This document shows, piece by piece, positions 1-7,021 of a DNA stretch of 64,000 nucleotides; the stretch's first letter is position 1; each line of letters opens with the position of its first letter. Below the pieces are notes generated by a model. That model was not told where the DNA came from. It ran no database searches and saw nothing but the letters and a program-made list of their open reading frames with translations. Origin of the DNA: Streptomyces albospinus (GTDB lineage: Bacteria > Actinomycetota > Actinomycetes > Streptomycetales > Streptomycetaceae). Made by a program: the position numbers and the translations under genes. The stretch spans positions 227,634-291,633 of the forward strand of contig NZ_BMRP01000002.1 of NCBI RefSeq assembly GCF_014648695.1. Reading direction: 5' to 3'.

Positions 1-16
1 AGAAGGCCCAGGGGTC

Positions 17-475
17 ATGGACCACACCACCAACACCAACCTCGTCATCACCGCCGTCGTGCTGGTGTGGCTGCTGTCCCGGCAGCTCACCGAGCGCCCG
101 CTGCGGGAGAAGTCGCCGATCGGCCTGGTCCTGGTCGTCATCGGCGCGGTGGAGACCGCCGGGTACGCCACGTCCCGTCCGCTGTCCGGGCACGACGCCG
201 GGATGCTCGCCGCGAGCCTCGCCGTCGGCGTGCTGCTCGCCGCGGTCCGCGCGTTCACCGTGCGGCTGTCCCTGAAGGGCGACACGGTGATGCGGCAGGG
301 CAACCTGGCCACCGCGGCGCTGTGGATCGCCGGCCTCGGGCAGCACTTCCTGATCGACACCACGGTCGCGGCCGGGCTCGGCGCCGTCACCGTCCTGCTG
401 TACTTCGGTGTGGTGCTGCTGGCCCAGCAGCAGGTGCTGGCCGCCCGCGCCCGTGGCGGTGCGCTGGCCCGCTGA
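17..475 (+). CDS. Small integral membrane protein
   Basis: This 152-residue protein has about four or five hydrophobic stretches (around residues 8-20, 35-50, 65-80, 97-112 and 118-138) separated by short charged loops, so it is a polytopic membrane protein. The ATG follows an AGGGG-like ribosome site. It loosely resembles small CcdC/DUF1453-type membrane proteins, but no catalytic motif is visible and I assign no function. The codon bias is normal for the host. It lies upstream of, but does not overlap, the YCII gene. Confidence 0.7.
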   Translation: MDHTTNTNLVITAVVLVWLLSRQLTERPLREKSPIGLVLVVIGAVETAGYATSRPLSGHDAGMLAASLAVGVLLAAVRAFTVRLSLKGDTVMRQGNLATAALWIAGLGQHFLIDTTVAAGLGAVTVLLYFGVVLLAQQQVLAARARGGALAR

Positions 476-543
476 CCGTACGGCGCGCCGCCGGCCGGCT
501 CCCAGCAGGTCCCGGAGAATTTTTTCCCGAAAGCCGCGGGAGC

Positions 544-570
544 TGTCGATCCGGCCGCCTCCCGTTCGAC
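544..570 (+). promoter_or_regulatory. ECF42-type promoter for the YCII gene
   Basis: TGTCGA (544-549) and CGAC (567-570) are 17 bases apart, about 50 bases before the YCII start codon. Published ECF42 promoters have TGTCGA at -35 and CGA/TC at -10, and typically drive DGPF-domain genes, which is what lies downstream here. The cognate ECF42 sigma factor is not in this window. Confidence 0.55.
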
Positions 571-620
571 GTACAGGTGAGGGCGGGGACGGACCCCGCC
601 CACCCGACCGAGGAGTCACC

Positions 621-977
621 ATGCCGCGCTTTCTGACGCTGATCCGCATCGACGAGCAGCACATCCCCGCCGAGGGCCCCAGCCCCGAGATGGCGCGGCG
701 GATGGGCGAGCTGCTGGAGGAGATCACCAAGGCCGGGGTGATGCTGGACACCGCGGGCCTCACCCCGAGCGCCCAGGGCACCCGGGTCACCTGGTCCGGC
801 GGCGCGGTGTCGTACACCGACGGCCCGTTCGCCGAGGCCAAGGAGGTCATCGGCGGCTACGCCCTCCTCCAGGCCGAGGACAAGGCCGAGGCGCTGGAGT
901 GGACCGAGCGGTTCCTCCGGGTCCACGACGCGCATCTGACCGTCACCGCCGAGGTCCGCGAGATCGCCGGGGGCTGA
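621..977 (+). CDS. YCII/DGPF-domain protein
   Basis: A 118-residue single-domain protein of the YCII-related family. The family signature YTDGPFAEAKEVIGGY is at about residues 73-88. These proteins form small alpha/beta dimers and usually sit beside ECF sigma factor genes of group ECF42; their biochemical role is unknown. Here an ECF42-like promoter lies upstream, but the neighbouring sigma genes are of group ECF41, so the controlling sigma factor is probably elsewhere in the genome. The ATG at 621 follows the purine-rich GAGGAG site. Confidence 0.9.
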   Translation: MPRFLTLIRIDEQHIPAEGPSPEMARRMGELLEEITKAGVMLDTAGLTPSAQGTRVTWSGGAVSYTDGPFAEAKEVIGGYALLQAEDKAEALEWTERFLRVHDAHLTVTAEVREIAGG

Positions 978-1027
978 CCCGGGCGCACGGGCCCCCGGTC
1001 CCGCCGTCCCGGCGCCGGGGCCCCGCC

Positions 1028-1981
1028 CTACGCGTCGAGGACGGCCAGGTCGAGCCGGCGCAGCCGCGCGGGGTCGGCGATCACCTCGTACCCGGTGATC
1101 CGGGTGCCGTCGGCGGTGGCCGCGAGGGTGAAGGTGAGCACGATCCGCAGCCGGCCGCCCGGGGCCACGACGGCTCCCACGGCGCCGTTCACCAGTGCCG
1201 GCGCCGCGAACCGCGCCCGCCTGCCGAGGACCACGGTCTGCTCCACCACGGCCGCCGCCCCGCGGACCTCGGCGGGGACGCCCGCGGGCAGCGCGGCGCG
1301 GTCCGCCCGGCGTACGGCATCGGGGTCCAGCACCGCGAGCAGCCCGGCGATGTCGCCGTCGCGGCAGGCCGCCAGGAAGGCGTCGACGACCCGCCGGTGG
1401 CGGGTGAGTTCGGCGGCGGGCAGCGCCGGGGTGCCGCGCACTTTGTGGCGGGCGCGGCTGGCCAGCTTCTTCGTGGTGACCGGGGTGCGCTCCACGATGG
1501 GCGCGATCCGGTCGAACGGCACGGCGAACATGTCGTGCAGCACGAACGCGATCCGCTCGGCGGGGGCGAGGGTGTCCAGCACCACGAGCAGCGCCCGGCC
1601 CACCGAGTCGGCCAGCAGCGCCTCCTGTTCGGGGTCGCCCGCATCCGGCCCGCCGCTTCCGGGACCGGCGAGCCGGTCGGGCAGCTCCTGGCCGAACAGT
1701 TCCTCGCGCCGGGCCGTGCGGGAGCGCAGCATGTCGAGGCAGATGCGGGAGACGACGGTGGTCAGCCAGGCGGCCGGGTTCCCGACCCCGCCGGCGCCGG
1801 CGCGGCTCAGCCGCAGCCAGGCTTCCTGGACGGCGTCGTCCGCCTCGCCGGAGGAGCCGAGCATGCGGTAGGCGACCGCGTGCAGCCGGCCGCGCTCCGC
1901 CTCGAAACGCTCCGCCAGCCGGTCCTGCCCGTCCCGCTCCACCGGCTCGCCCCGCCCGCCCGTACGGTCCTGCTCGCGCAT
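1028..1981 (-). CDS. ECF41-group RNA polymerase sigma factor
   Basis: A 317-residue sigma factor with sigma-2 (region 2 motif AYRMLGSSGEADDAVQEAWL near residues 37-56), sigma-4 (DTLAPAERIAFVLHDMFAVP) and a C-terminal SnoaL-like extension (about residues 195-317). This arrangement and length define SigJ-like ECF41 factors, whose C-terminal domain modulates core RNA polymerase binding in place of a classical anti-sigma factor. It is a clear paralogue of the divergent gene at 2451-3368. Start: GGAAAGG lies just before the ATG at 1981. ECF41 genes usually neighbour a carboxymuconolactone decarboxylase-like or oxidoreductase partner; none is seen here. Confidence 0.93.
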   Translation of the reverse strand: MREQDRTGGRGEPVERDGQDRLAERFEAERGRLHAVAYRMLGSSGEADDAVQEAWLRLSRAGAGGVGNPAAWLTTVVSRICLDMLRSRTARREELFGQELPDRLAGPGSGGPDAGDPEQEALLADSVGRALLVVLDTLAPAERIAFVLHDMFAVPFDRIAPIVERTPVTTKKLASRARHKVRGTPALPAAELTRHRRVVDAFLAACRDGDIAGLLAVLDPDAVRRADRAALPAGVPAEVRGAAAVVEQTVVLGRRARFAAPALVNGAVGAVVAPGGRLRIVLTFTLAATADGTRITGYEVIADPARLRRLDLAVLDA

Positions 1982-2017
1982 CGGTCACCTTTCCTCACCA
2001 TGGCTCGTCACCTCCAT

Positions 2018-2044
2018 GACGTACCCGAGCGAGCCGAGGTGACC
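2018..2044 (-). promoter_or_regulatory. Candidate ECF41 promoter (leftward)
   Basis: Read on the minus strand: GGTCACC, 16 bases, CGTC. The published ECF41 promoter is TGTCACA then CGTC, so the core GTCAC and the CGTC are kept at the same spacing as in the rightward partner at 2378-2404. The -10 lies about 37 bases from the start codon of the leftward sigma gene, suggesting autoregulation. Confidence 0.55.
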
Positions 2045-2377
2045 GGGACGACCGCGACCACGGCGCCGCTCCCGGCCCCGGCCCGTTCGCCCGCTGCCGG
2101 CGGCGCTTCCGCGGCCCGCCGACCGCCCGCGAAAGCTTCGAGGCGGCGTCCGGCGACGCCGCCCTCGCGCCGGGGCCCTCCGGCACGGGGTCCCGCGCCC
2201 TGCACGTCATCGCCGCGCCGGTCCCGTGGCCCGGTGCGCGATGGGCCACGATCTTGCGGTGGGCGACCGCACCACGTACACCACGGGCCGGGCCCGGAGG
2301 GATGTGGACCGTCCGGTGAGCGGGTGGCCGGACGGGGAACGGGGGCGGGACGGGCACGGCGGCTGCCCGCCGGCTCG

Positions 2378-2404
2378 TGTCACATCTGCATCATGGCGTC
2401 CGTC
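2378..2404 (+). promoter_or_regulatory. Candidate ECF41 promoter (rightward)
   Basis: A perfect TGTCACA (2378-2384) is followed after exactly 16 bases by CGTC (2401-2404), the published ECF41 consensus. It lies 46 bases before the ATG of the rightward ECF41 gene. A second CGTC occurs at 2397-2400 but gives a 12-base spacer. Apart from this and the leftward promoter, the 470-base gap between the two sigma genes shows nothing coding. Confidence 0.7.
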
Positions 2405-2450
2405 ATTGCTGTGACGGGCCGCGACGGAGGAAAGGGAGCGGAAGCGAGCG

Positions 2451-3368
2451 ATGGACGAGAACGACGAGACGGGCACCCCGGGCCGGGACGACCGCGAGTG
2501 GCTGGCCGAGCGGTTCGAGGAGCACCGCGGCCATCTGCGGGCGGTCGCCTACCGCATGCTCGGCTCGCTGAGCGAGGCGGACGACGCCGTCCAGGAAGCG
2601 TGGCTGCGGCTGAGCCGGTCCGGGGTGAGCGGGGTGGCGAACCTGGGCGGCTGGATGACCACCATCGTCGGACGGGTCTGCCTGGACCAGCTCCGTACCC
2701 GCCGGGCGCGGCGCGAGGACCCCCTCGGCGTCCATGTCCCGGAGCCGATCGTGAGCCGCGAGGACGGCCCCGACCCCGAACAGGAGGTGCTGCTGGCCGA
2801 CTCGGTGGGGCTCGCGCTGCTCGTCGTCCTGGAGACCCTGGCGCCGGCCGAACGGCTCGCCTTCGTGCTGCACGACATGTTCGCCGTCCCCTTCGACGAG
2901 ATCGCCCCGATCGTCGACCGCACCCCCGCCGCCGCCCGCCAGCTCGCCAGCCGGGCCCGCCGCCGGGTCCAGGGCACCGCCCCGGCCCCCGACACCGACC
3001 CGGCCCGGCAGCGCGAGGTCGTCGACGCCTTCCTCGCCGCCTCGCGCAGCGGCGACTTCGATGCGCTGCTGGCGGTCCTCGACCCGGACGTCGTACTGCG
3101 GGCGGACAGCGGCCCCGGGGCCCCGGGTGCCTCGCGGCTGGTCCGCGGCGCCGCCGCCGTGGTCGAACAGGCGCTGTTCTACTCCCGGTTCGTCCCGTTC
3201 GCGCGCCCGGCGCTGGTCAACGGGGCGCCGGGGCTGGTCACCGCGCGCGGCGGGCGGCCGTTCTCCGTCATGGGCTTCACCATCGCGCACGGGAAGATCG
3301 TGGAGATCAACATCCTGGCCGACCTGGCCCGGCTCGAACGGCTGGACCTGACGATCCTGGACGAGTGA
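2451..3368 (+). CDS. ECF41-group RNA polymerase sigma factor
   Basis: A 305-residue paralogue of the leftward sigma factor, with sigma-2 (AYRMLGSLSEADDAVQEAWL near residues 31-50), a linker containing HVPEP (compare the WLPEP linker motif of ECF41), sigma-4 (ETLAPAERLAFVLHDMFAVP) and a SnoaL-like C-terminus. A GGAGGAAAGG tract precedes the ATG. Two ECF41 genes back to back, each with an ECF41-type promoter, suggest auto- and cross-regulation after duplication. Target genes are not evident nearby. Confidence 0.93.
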   Translation: MDENDETGTPGRDDREWLAERFEEHRGHLRAVAYRMLGSLSEADDAVQEAWLRLSRSGVSGVANLGGWMTTIVGRVCLDQLRTRRARREDPLGVHVPEPIVSREDGPDPEQEVLLADSVGLALLVVLETLAPAERLAFVLHDMFAVPFDEIAPIVDRTPAAARQLASRARRRVQGTAPAPDTDPARQREVVDAFLAASRSGDFDALLAVLDPDVVLRADSGPGAPGASRLVRGAAAVVEQALFYSRFVPFARPALVNGAPGLVTARGGRPFSVMGFTIAHGKIVEINILADLARLERLDLTILDE

Positions 3369-3389
3369 GGGCCCGGGCAACGGCCGTCG

Positions 3390-4200
3390 GGACAGGCCTG
3401 CGCGGTGCGCCGGGCCCCGTACGACTCGGCCGCCCCCGTACGCGTCCGGCGTCCGGTCGATCGCCGGGCCGAGGAACCCGCGGGTGAGGCCGGCCCGCTC
3501 CGTGTGCCACGCCGTGGGGTACGGCGCCGGAGCGGCCGGGCCCGGGTCGCCGGGCGCGGCCCGGGGGCCGTACCGCCGCTGCCCGATGTCCTGGACCACC
3601 GGTGCCGGAGCCCCCGGTTCCGCCAGGACGTCCAGGGCCTCGGCCTTGCCGACCAGCGCGCCGCTGCGCAGCGTCACCGTCGCCTGTGCCAGGGGTCGGC
3701 AGGCCGAGGTCCACCCCGATGTCCCGCAGCCGGTACTCGGGGGGCGAGCGCGGGCCGGCAGAAGCCGCGCAGGTCGGCGAGGGCGAAGGCGCGCGGCTCC
3801 GCACCGTCCCCGGCGGGAGCAGCGCCGCGGGCGGCTCGCCGTACAGGACGCGGCCGACGGCATGGAGTGCGCGGCGGGTGACGGGGGTGACCGGACGGTG
3901 CGTCAACTCCCTTTAAATCCAGGCCGGATGAGGGGTCCGGGGCTGACCGCCGCGCCCACGGCGAGGTAGCCGCAGTGCGGCCCGGCGGCCAACGGGACGG
4001 CGTCCTGGAGCCGTTGGCGGAGGGCGCCCGGCCGCCGCTCGTCGTCCGGTGCGCACGGGCGGCCGGGGACCGCGATCAGATCGGGGTCGCCGCGCCCCTC
4101 CTGACAGTCGCCGCCGGCCAGTGAGCCGCGTGCCCGGAGCGCCCGCGGCGGAACTCCGGTTCCCTCAAGGCCCGTCAGCAATCTGCCGAGGAGGTCGGTG
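3390..4200 (-). pseudogene. Decayed coding remnants, family not recognised
   Basis: About 850 bases separate the sigma gene from the MFS gene. On the minus strand, strong Streptomyces GC3 bias runs in successive different frames. One stretch, about 4200-3903, ends in GGGAGTTGA. A second starts with TTG at 3906, overlapping that stop, and holds frame to about 3715. The coding signal then continues in another frame to about 3400, including a run reading LAQATVTLRSGALVGKAEAL. A frameshift near 3700-3720 therefore broke the second gene, and neither stretch makes a complete recognisable protein. I could not assign a family. An indel in the assembly would be the alternative explanation. Confidence 0.4.
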
Positions 4201-4269
4201 GTCGCCGCCGTCCCGTCCGTCGCCCCGAAACCCGTACCACCCGCGCCCACGCCCCCTACCCTGGCCGCC

Positions 4270-5550
4270 GTGACGGCCACCCCGGAATCCGCGCCCCCTT
4301 CCCCCCTGCCCTCGCAGCCCCCGCCCGAACCCGCCACCCCCGCCCCGCCGCTCCGGCGCGACCGCCGCTTCGTGCTGCTCGCCGCCGCCCGCACCGTCTC
4401 CGTCCTCGGCAACGGCTTCGCGCGCGTCGCGCTGGCCTTCGCGGTGCTCGCGCTGCCGGGCGCGGGGGCGGGCCGGCTGTCACTGGTACTGGCCTGCCAG
4501 GCCGTGCCTCAACTTGCGTTCGTCCTTGTCGGCGGGGTGATCGCGGACCGGTTCTCGCGCTCCCGGTTGATGGTCGTCTCGGACGCGGTGGGCGCCGCCG
4601 CGTACGCGGGCCTGGCCGCGATGGTGCTGACCGGGCACGCGCCGCTGATCGCGCTGTGCGCACTCGCCGTCCTGGCCGGCACCGCCACCGCCCTCTTCTC
4701 CCCCGCCATGGACGGCGTGCTGCCGCTCCTCGTCCCGGCCACGCGGCTCCAACGAGCCAACGGGCTGCTCCGGGTCGCCACCAACAGCTCGATGCTGCTG
4801 GGGCTGGCGCTGTCCGGCGTGACCGTCGCCCTGGTCGGCGCCGGCTGGGCACTGGCGCTGAACGCCGCGTCCTTCCTCGTCAGCGCGCTGCTCGTCCGCG
4901 GCCTGCGGCTGGCCGCGGTGCCGCGGACCGCCGCCACGTCCGGCTGGGCCGATCTCCGCGACGGCTGGCGGGAGTTCGCGGGCCGCCAGTGGCTGTGGGT
5001 GGTCGTCGCGCAGTACTCGGTCGTGGTCGCCGCGCTCAACGCCAACGCCGGGGTGCTGGGGCCGCTGGTGGCCGAGCGCGATCTTGGCGGTGCGCGCGCC
5101 TGGTCGGTGCTCGTCGCCGCGCAGGCGCTGGGCACCGTCGCGGGCGCGGGGCTGACCGCGCGCCTGCGGGTGCGCCGCCCGGTGCTCGCCGCCGTACTGG
5201 CCACCTTCCCGCTCGCGCTGCCGCTCGCCCTGCTCGCCGTACGGGCGCCGGTGGCGGTCATCGCCCCGGCGATGTTCTGCGCCGGGGTCGCCGCCGATGT
5301 CTTCGGCGTCCTCTGGGCCACCACCATCCAGCAGGAGGTCCCCGAGGAGGCGCTCTCCCGGGTCAGCTCCTACGACTGGTTCGGCTCGCTGGCGTTCGCC
5401 CCGCTGGGGCTCCTGGCCGCCGGCCCGCTGGCGACGCGGATCGGCGCCGGCCACGCCCTGGCGGGCTGCGCCGCCCTGGTCGTCCTGGCCACCGCGGCGG
5501 CGCTGCTCGCCCCGCAGGTACGCGGCCTGCGGAGCGCGACCGCGGCGTGA
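4270..5550 (+). CDS. MFS exporter, EntS/MFS_3-like
   Basis: About 426 residues with twelve hydrophobic segments after a proline-rich, probably disordered N-terminal tail. The first transmembrane helix begins around RRFVLLAAARTVSVLGNGF, and the inter-helix motif GGVIADRFSRSRLMVVSD corresponds to the MFS loop 2-3 signature. The pattern resembles the EntS/MFS_3 group of exporters (enterobactin, macrolides). I chose the GTG at 4270; an in-frame GTG at 4198 would only add more low-complexity sequence. It has no obvious operon partners and the substrate is unknown. Confidence 0.8.
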   Translation: MTATPESAPPSPLPSQPPPEPATPAPPLRRDRRFVLLAAARTVSVLGNGFARVALAFAVLALPGAGAGRLSLVLACQAVPQLAFVLVGGVIADRFSRSRLMVVSDAVGAAAYAGLAAMVLTGHAPLIALCALAVLAGTATALFSPAMDGVLPLLVPATRLQRANGLLRVATNSSMLLGLALSGVTVALVGAGWALALNAASFLVSALLVRGLRLAAVPRTAATSGWADLRDGWREFAGRQWLWVVVAQYSVVVAALNANAGVLGPLVAERDLGGARAWSVLVAAQALGTVAGAGLTARLRVRRPVLAAVLATFPLALPLALLAVRAPVAVIAPAMFCAGVAADVFGVLWATTIQQEVPEEALSRVSSYDWFGSLAFAPLGLLAAGPLATRIGAGHALAGCAALVVLATAAALLAPQVRGLRSATAA

Positions 5551-5584
5551 GCGCCCGGCAGGGGCGGCAACGGCGCCGCCGCCC

Positions 5585-5944
5585 TCACCTCCCCGCCAGC
5601 CCCACCCGCACGACCCGCACGATCTCCTCGTCGGACAGGCCCAGTTTGCGCGCCTCGGCGATCAGCCGCTCGGCGGTCTCGCCCAGGCGGGCGCGGGCCG
5701 GGGAGGCGGTGCCGGTGACCACCGCGCCGCGCCCGCGGCGGAGTTCGATCAGCCCCTCCTCCTTGAGGCGCTGATAGCCGCGCAGCACCGTGTGGACGTT
5801 GACGCCGAGCGACCCGGCGAGTTCCCGGGCGGCGGGCAGGCGCTCACCGGCCGCCACCGTGCCGTCGGCGATCGCACCGCGGACCGAGGCCGCGATCTGG
5901 TCGCCGAGGGGGACGGACGAACCGGGGTCGACTCGGAAGAGCAC
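5585..5944 (-). CDS. GntR-family regulator, YtrA type
   Basis: A 119-residue short GntR protein: a winged helix-turn-helix (about residues 10-75, including LPAARELAGSLGVNVHTVLR) followed by only a short C-terminal dimerisation tail, as in the YtrA subfamily. The start is GTG at 5944, two bases before the stop of the upstream DUF1648 gene, so the pair is probably translationally coupled. YtrA regulators commonly control the membrane-protein operon in which they lie. The candidate operator is the inverted repeat at 6944-6968 in the shared promoter. Confidence 0.9.
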   Translation of the reverse strand: MLFRVDPGSSVPLGDQIAASVRGAIADGTVAAGERLPAARELAGSLGVNVHTVLRGYQRLKEEGLIELRRGRGAVVTGTASPARARLGETAERLIAEARKLGLSDEEIVRVVRVGLAGR

Positions 5945-5945
5945 A

Positions 5946-6932
5946 TCAGCCTCCTTGCGGCGAACGGGCGCGGTCGAGATAGGTGTTGAGCACCGCGGCG
6001 GCGGTGGCCGCGTCGTCGACGGTCACCACGAACTCCCGTCCGCTGACCAGCCGCAGCACGATGCCGTCGCCGGAGCGGAGCACCAGGCCGCTGCCGCCCG
6101 GACGGAAACGGTAGCCCCAGCCGCCGAACTCCTTCCCGGCCGAGATCCGGCGGCTGGTCACCTCCGCCAGCCGGCCGAGCGGTATGCGGTGGAGCCGGAA
6201 GGGCAGCAGCGTCGGGGAGAGGGTCAGGCCGCGCCGGTCGACGGTCACCCGGACGGAGGCAGGGAGGATGATCAATATCGCGCCGAGCACCAGGACCGCG
6301 CCGGCGATCACGTCGGCGAGCGCTCCGATGGCAACGCCCGCGCACAGCGTGAGGACGCCCAGGACGGCCAACGGCGTCGAGCTGACGGTGCGGGACCAGC
6401 CGGCGGTCATTCCGGCGGGCAGGTCGAGCCGGGGAGCGGCGCCGGGCGCCGGGCGGTCCCCGGGCGGTTCGGCGCCGGCCAGCAGCCAGCCGAGCCCGCC
6501 GGCCGCGGCGGCCACGGCGAAGGTCACGGCGAGCTGCCAGAGCGACAGCCGGACGGCGGACGCGTCGGTGGCGTCGACGTTGCCGAGCAGGGTCAGCACG
6601 CCCGGATAGCCGGTCGCGGCGGCGGTGGCGTACCCGGCGGCGGTCAGCCACCGGCCGCCCTGGGCGGGCACCCGCAGCTGGACGCACACGACGACCGCGG
6701 AGCCGAACACGAGCAGCAGGACGAGGCACACCGTCAGAAAGCCCTGGGCCGAGTCGTAGCCGTCGGCCCGGCCGTCGTCGCCGAAATGGGTGGCGAGCCG
6801 GGTGGGCAGCCGGCCGGCCGTCGCTGCGTAGACACCTCCGAGCGCCGCAATGGCGGCGACGAAGGGGAATGCGGCAATCCAGCCCCGCGGGCGGTTGTTC
6901 GCGGGCAGGGCTGAACGCGTGGATCGCTTCAT
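5946..6932 (-). CDS. DUF1648-domain membrane protein
   Basis: About 328 residues. An N-terminal DUF1648-like segment (LPTRLATHFGDDGRADGYDS near residues 40-60) lies between transmembrane helices, with several more helices and a C-terminal soluble, PH-like portion. DUF1648 proteins often pair with YtrA-type GntR regulators, as here. The ATG at 6932 has GGAGG upstream; more distal in-frame starts lack one. No enzymatic function is known. A TAGAAT -10-like box (complement of 6952-6957) lies within the inverted repeat upstream. Confidence 0.8.
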   Translation of the reverse strand: MKRSTRSALPANNRPRGWIAAFPFVAAIAALGGVYAATAGRLPTRLATHFGDDGRADGYDSAQGFLTVCLVLLLVFGSAVVVCVQLRVPAQGGRWLTAAGYATAAATGYPGVLTLLGNVDATDASAVRLSLWQLAVTFAVAAAAGGLGWLLAGAEPPGDRPAPGAAPRLDLPAGMTAGWSRTVSSTPLAVLGVLTLCAGVAIGALADVIAGAVLVLGAILIILPASVRVTVDRRGLTLSPTLLPFRLHRIPLGRLAEVTSRRISAGKEFGGWGYRFRPGGSGLVLRSGDGIVLRLVSGREFVVTVDDAATAAAVLNTYLDRARSPQGG

Positions 6933-6943
6933 GGCAACCTCCA

Positions 6944-6968
6944 GTTGTTCGTATTCTAGTAGAACAAC
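6944..6968. promoter_or_regulatory. Inverted repeat over the DUF1648/GntR promoter
   Basis: GTTGTTC (6944-6950), 11 bases, GAACAAC (6962-6968): perfect 7-base arms. The spacer contains TAGAAT on the minus strand, a good -10 box for the leftward operon. Position and symmetry suit an operator for the GntR/YtrA regulator of that operon. Confidence 0.5.
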
Positions 6969-6994
6969 CAGTGATAGCCGGCGACAGGGCATCC

Positions 6995-7011
6995 ATCTCA
7001 TATCTGAGATA
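6995..7011. promoter_or_regulatory. Palindrome before the XRE-MurA gene
   Basis: ATCTCA, TATC, TGAGAT (6995-7010) is a perfect 6-base inverted repeat, and overlapping it TATCT-G-AGATA (7001-7011) is another. It ends 11 bases before the ATG at 7022. An autoregulatory operator for the N-terminal XRE domain of that gene is the simplest reading. Confidence 0.45.
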
Positions 7012-7021
7012 CGGTCACCCC

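Noticed and set aside
1028..1981. Sigma factor classed as ECF42 because of the neighbouring DGPF gene
   Set aside because: ECF42 factors are about 400 residues with a TPR-like C-terminus; this one has the SnoaL-like C-terminus and length of ECF41.
899..3487. Very long + strand open frame across both sigma genes
   Set aside because: Arg/Pro/Gly-rich translation with no domain; it overlaps three well supported genes.
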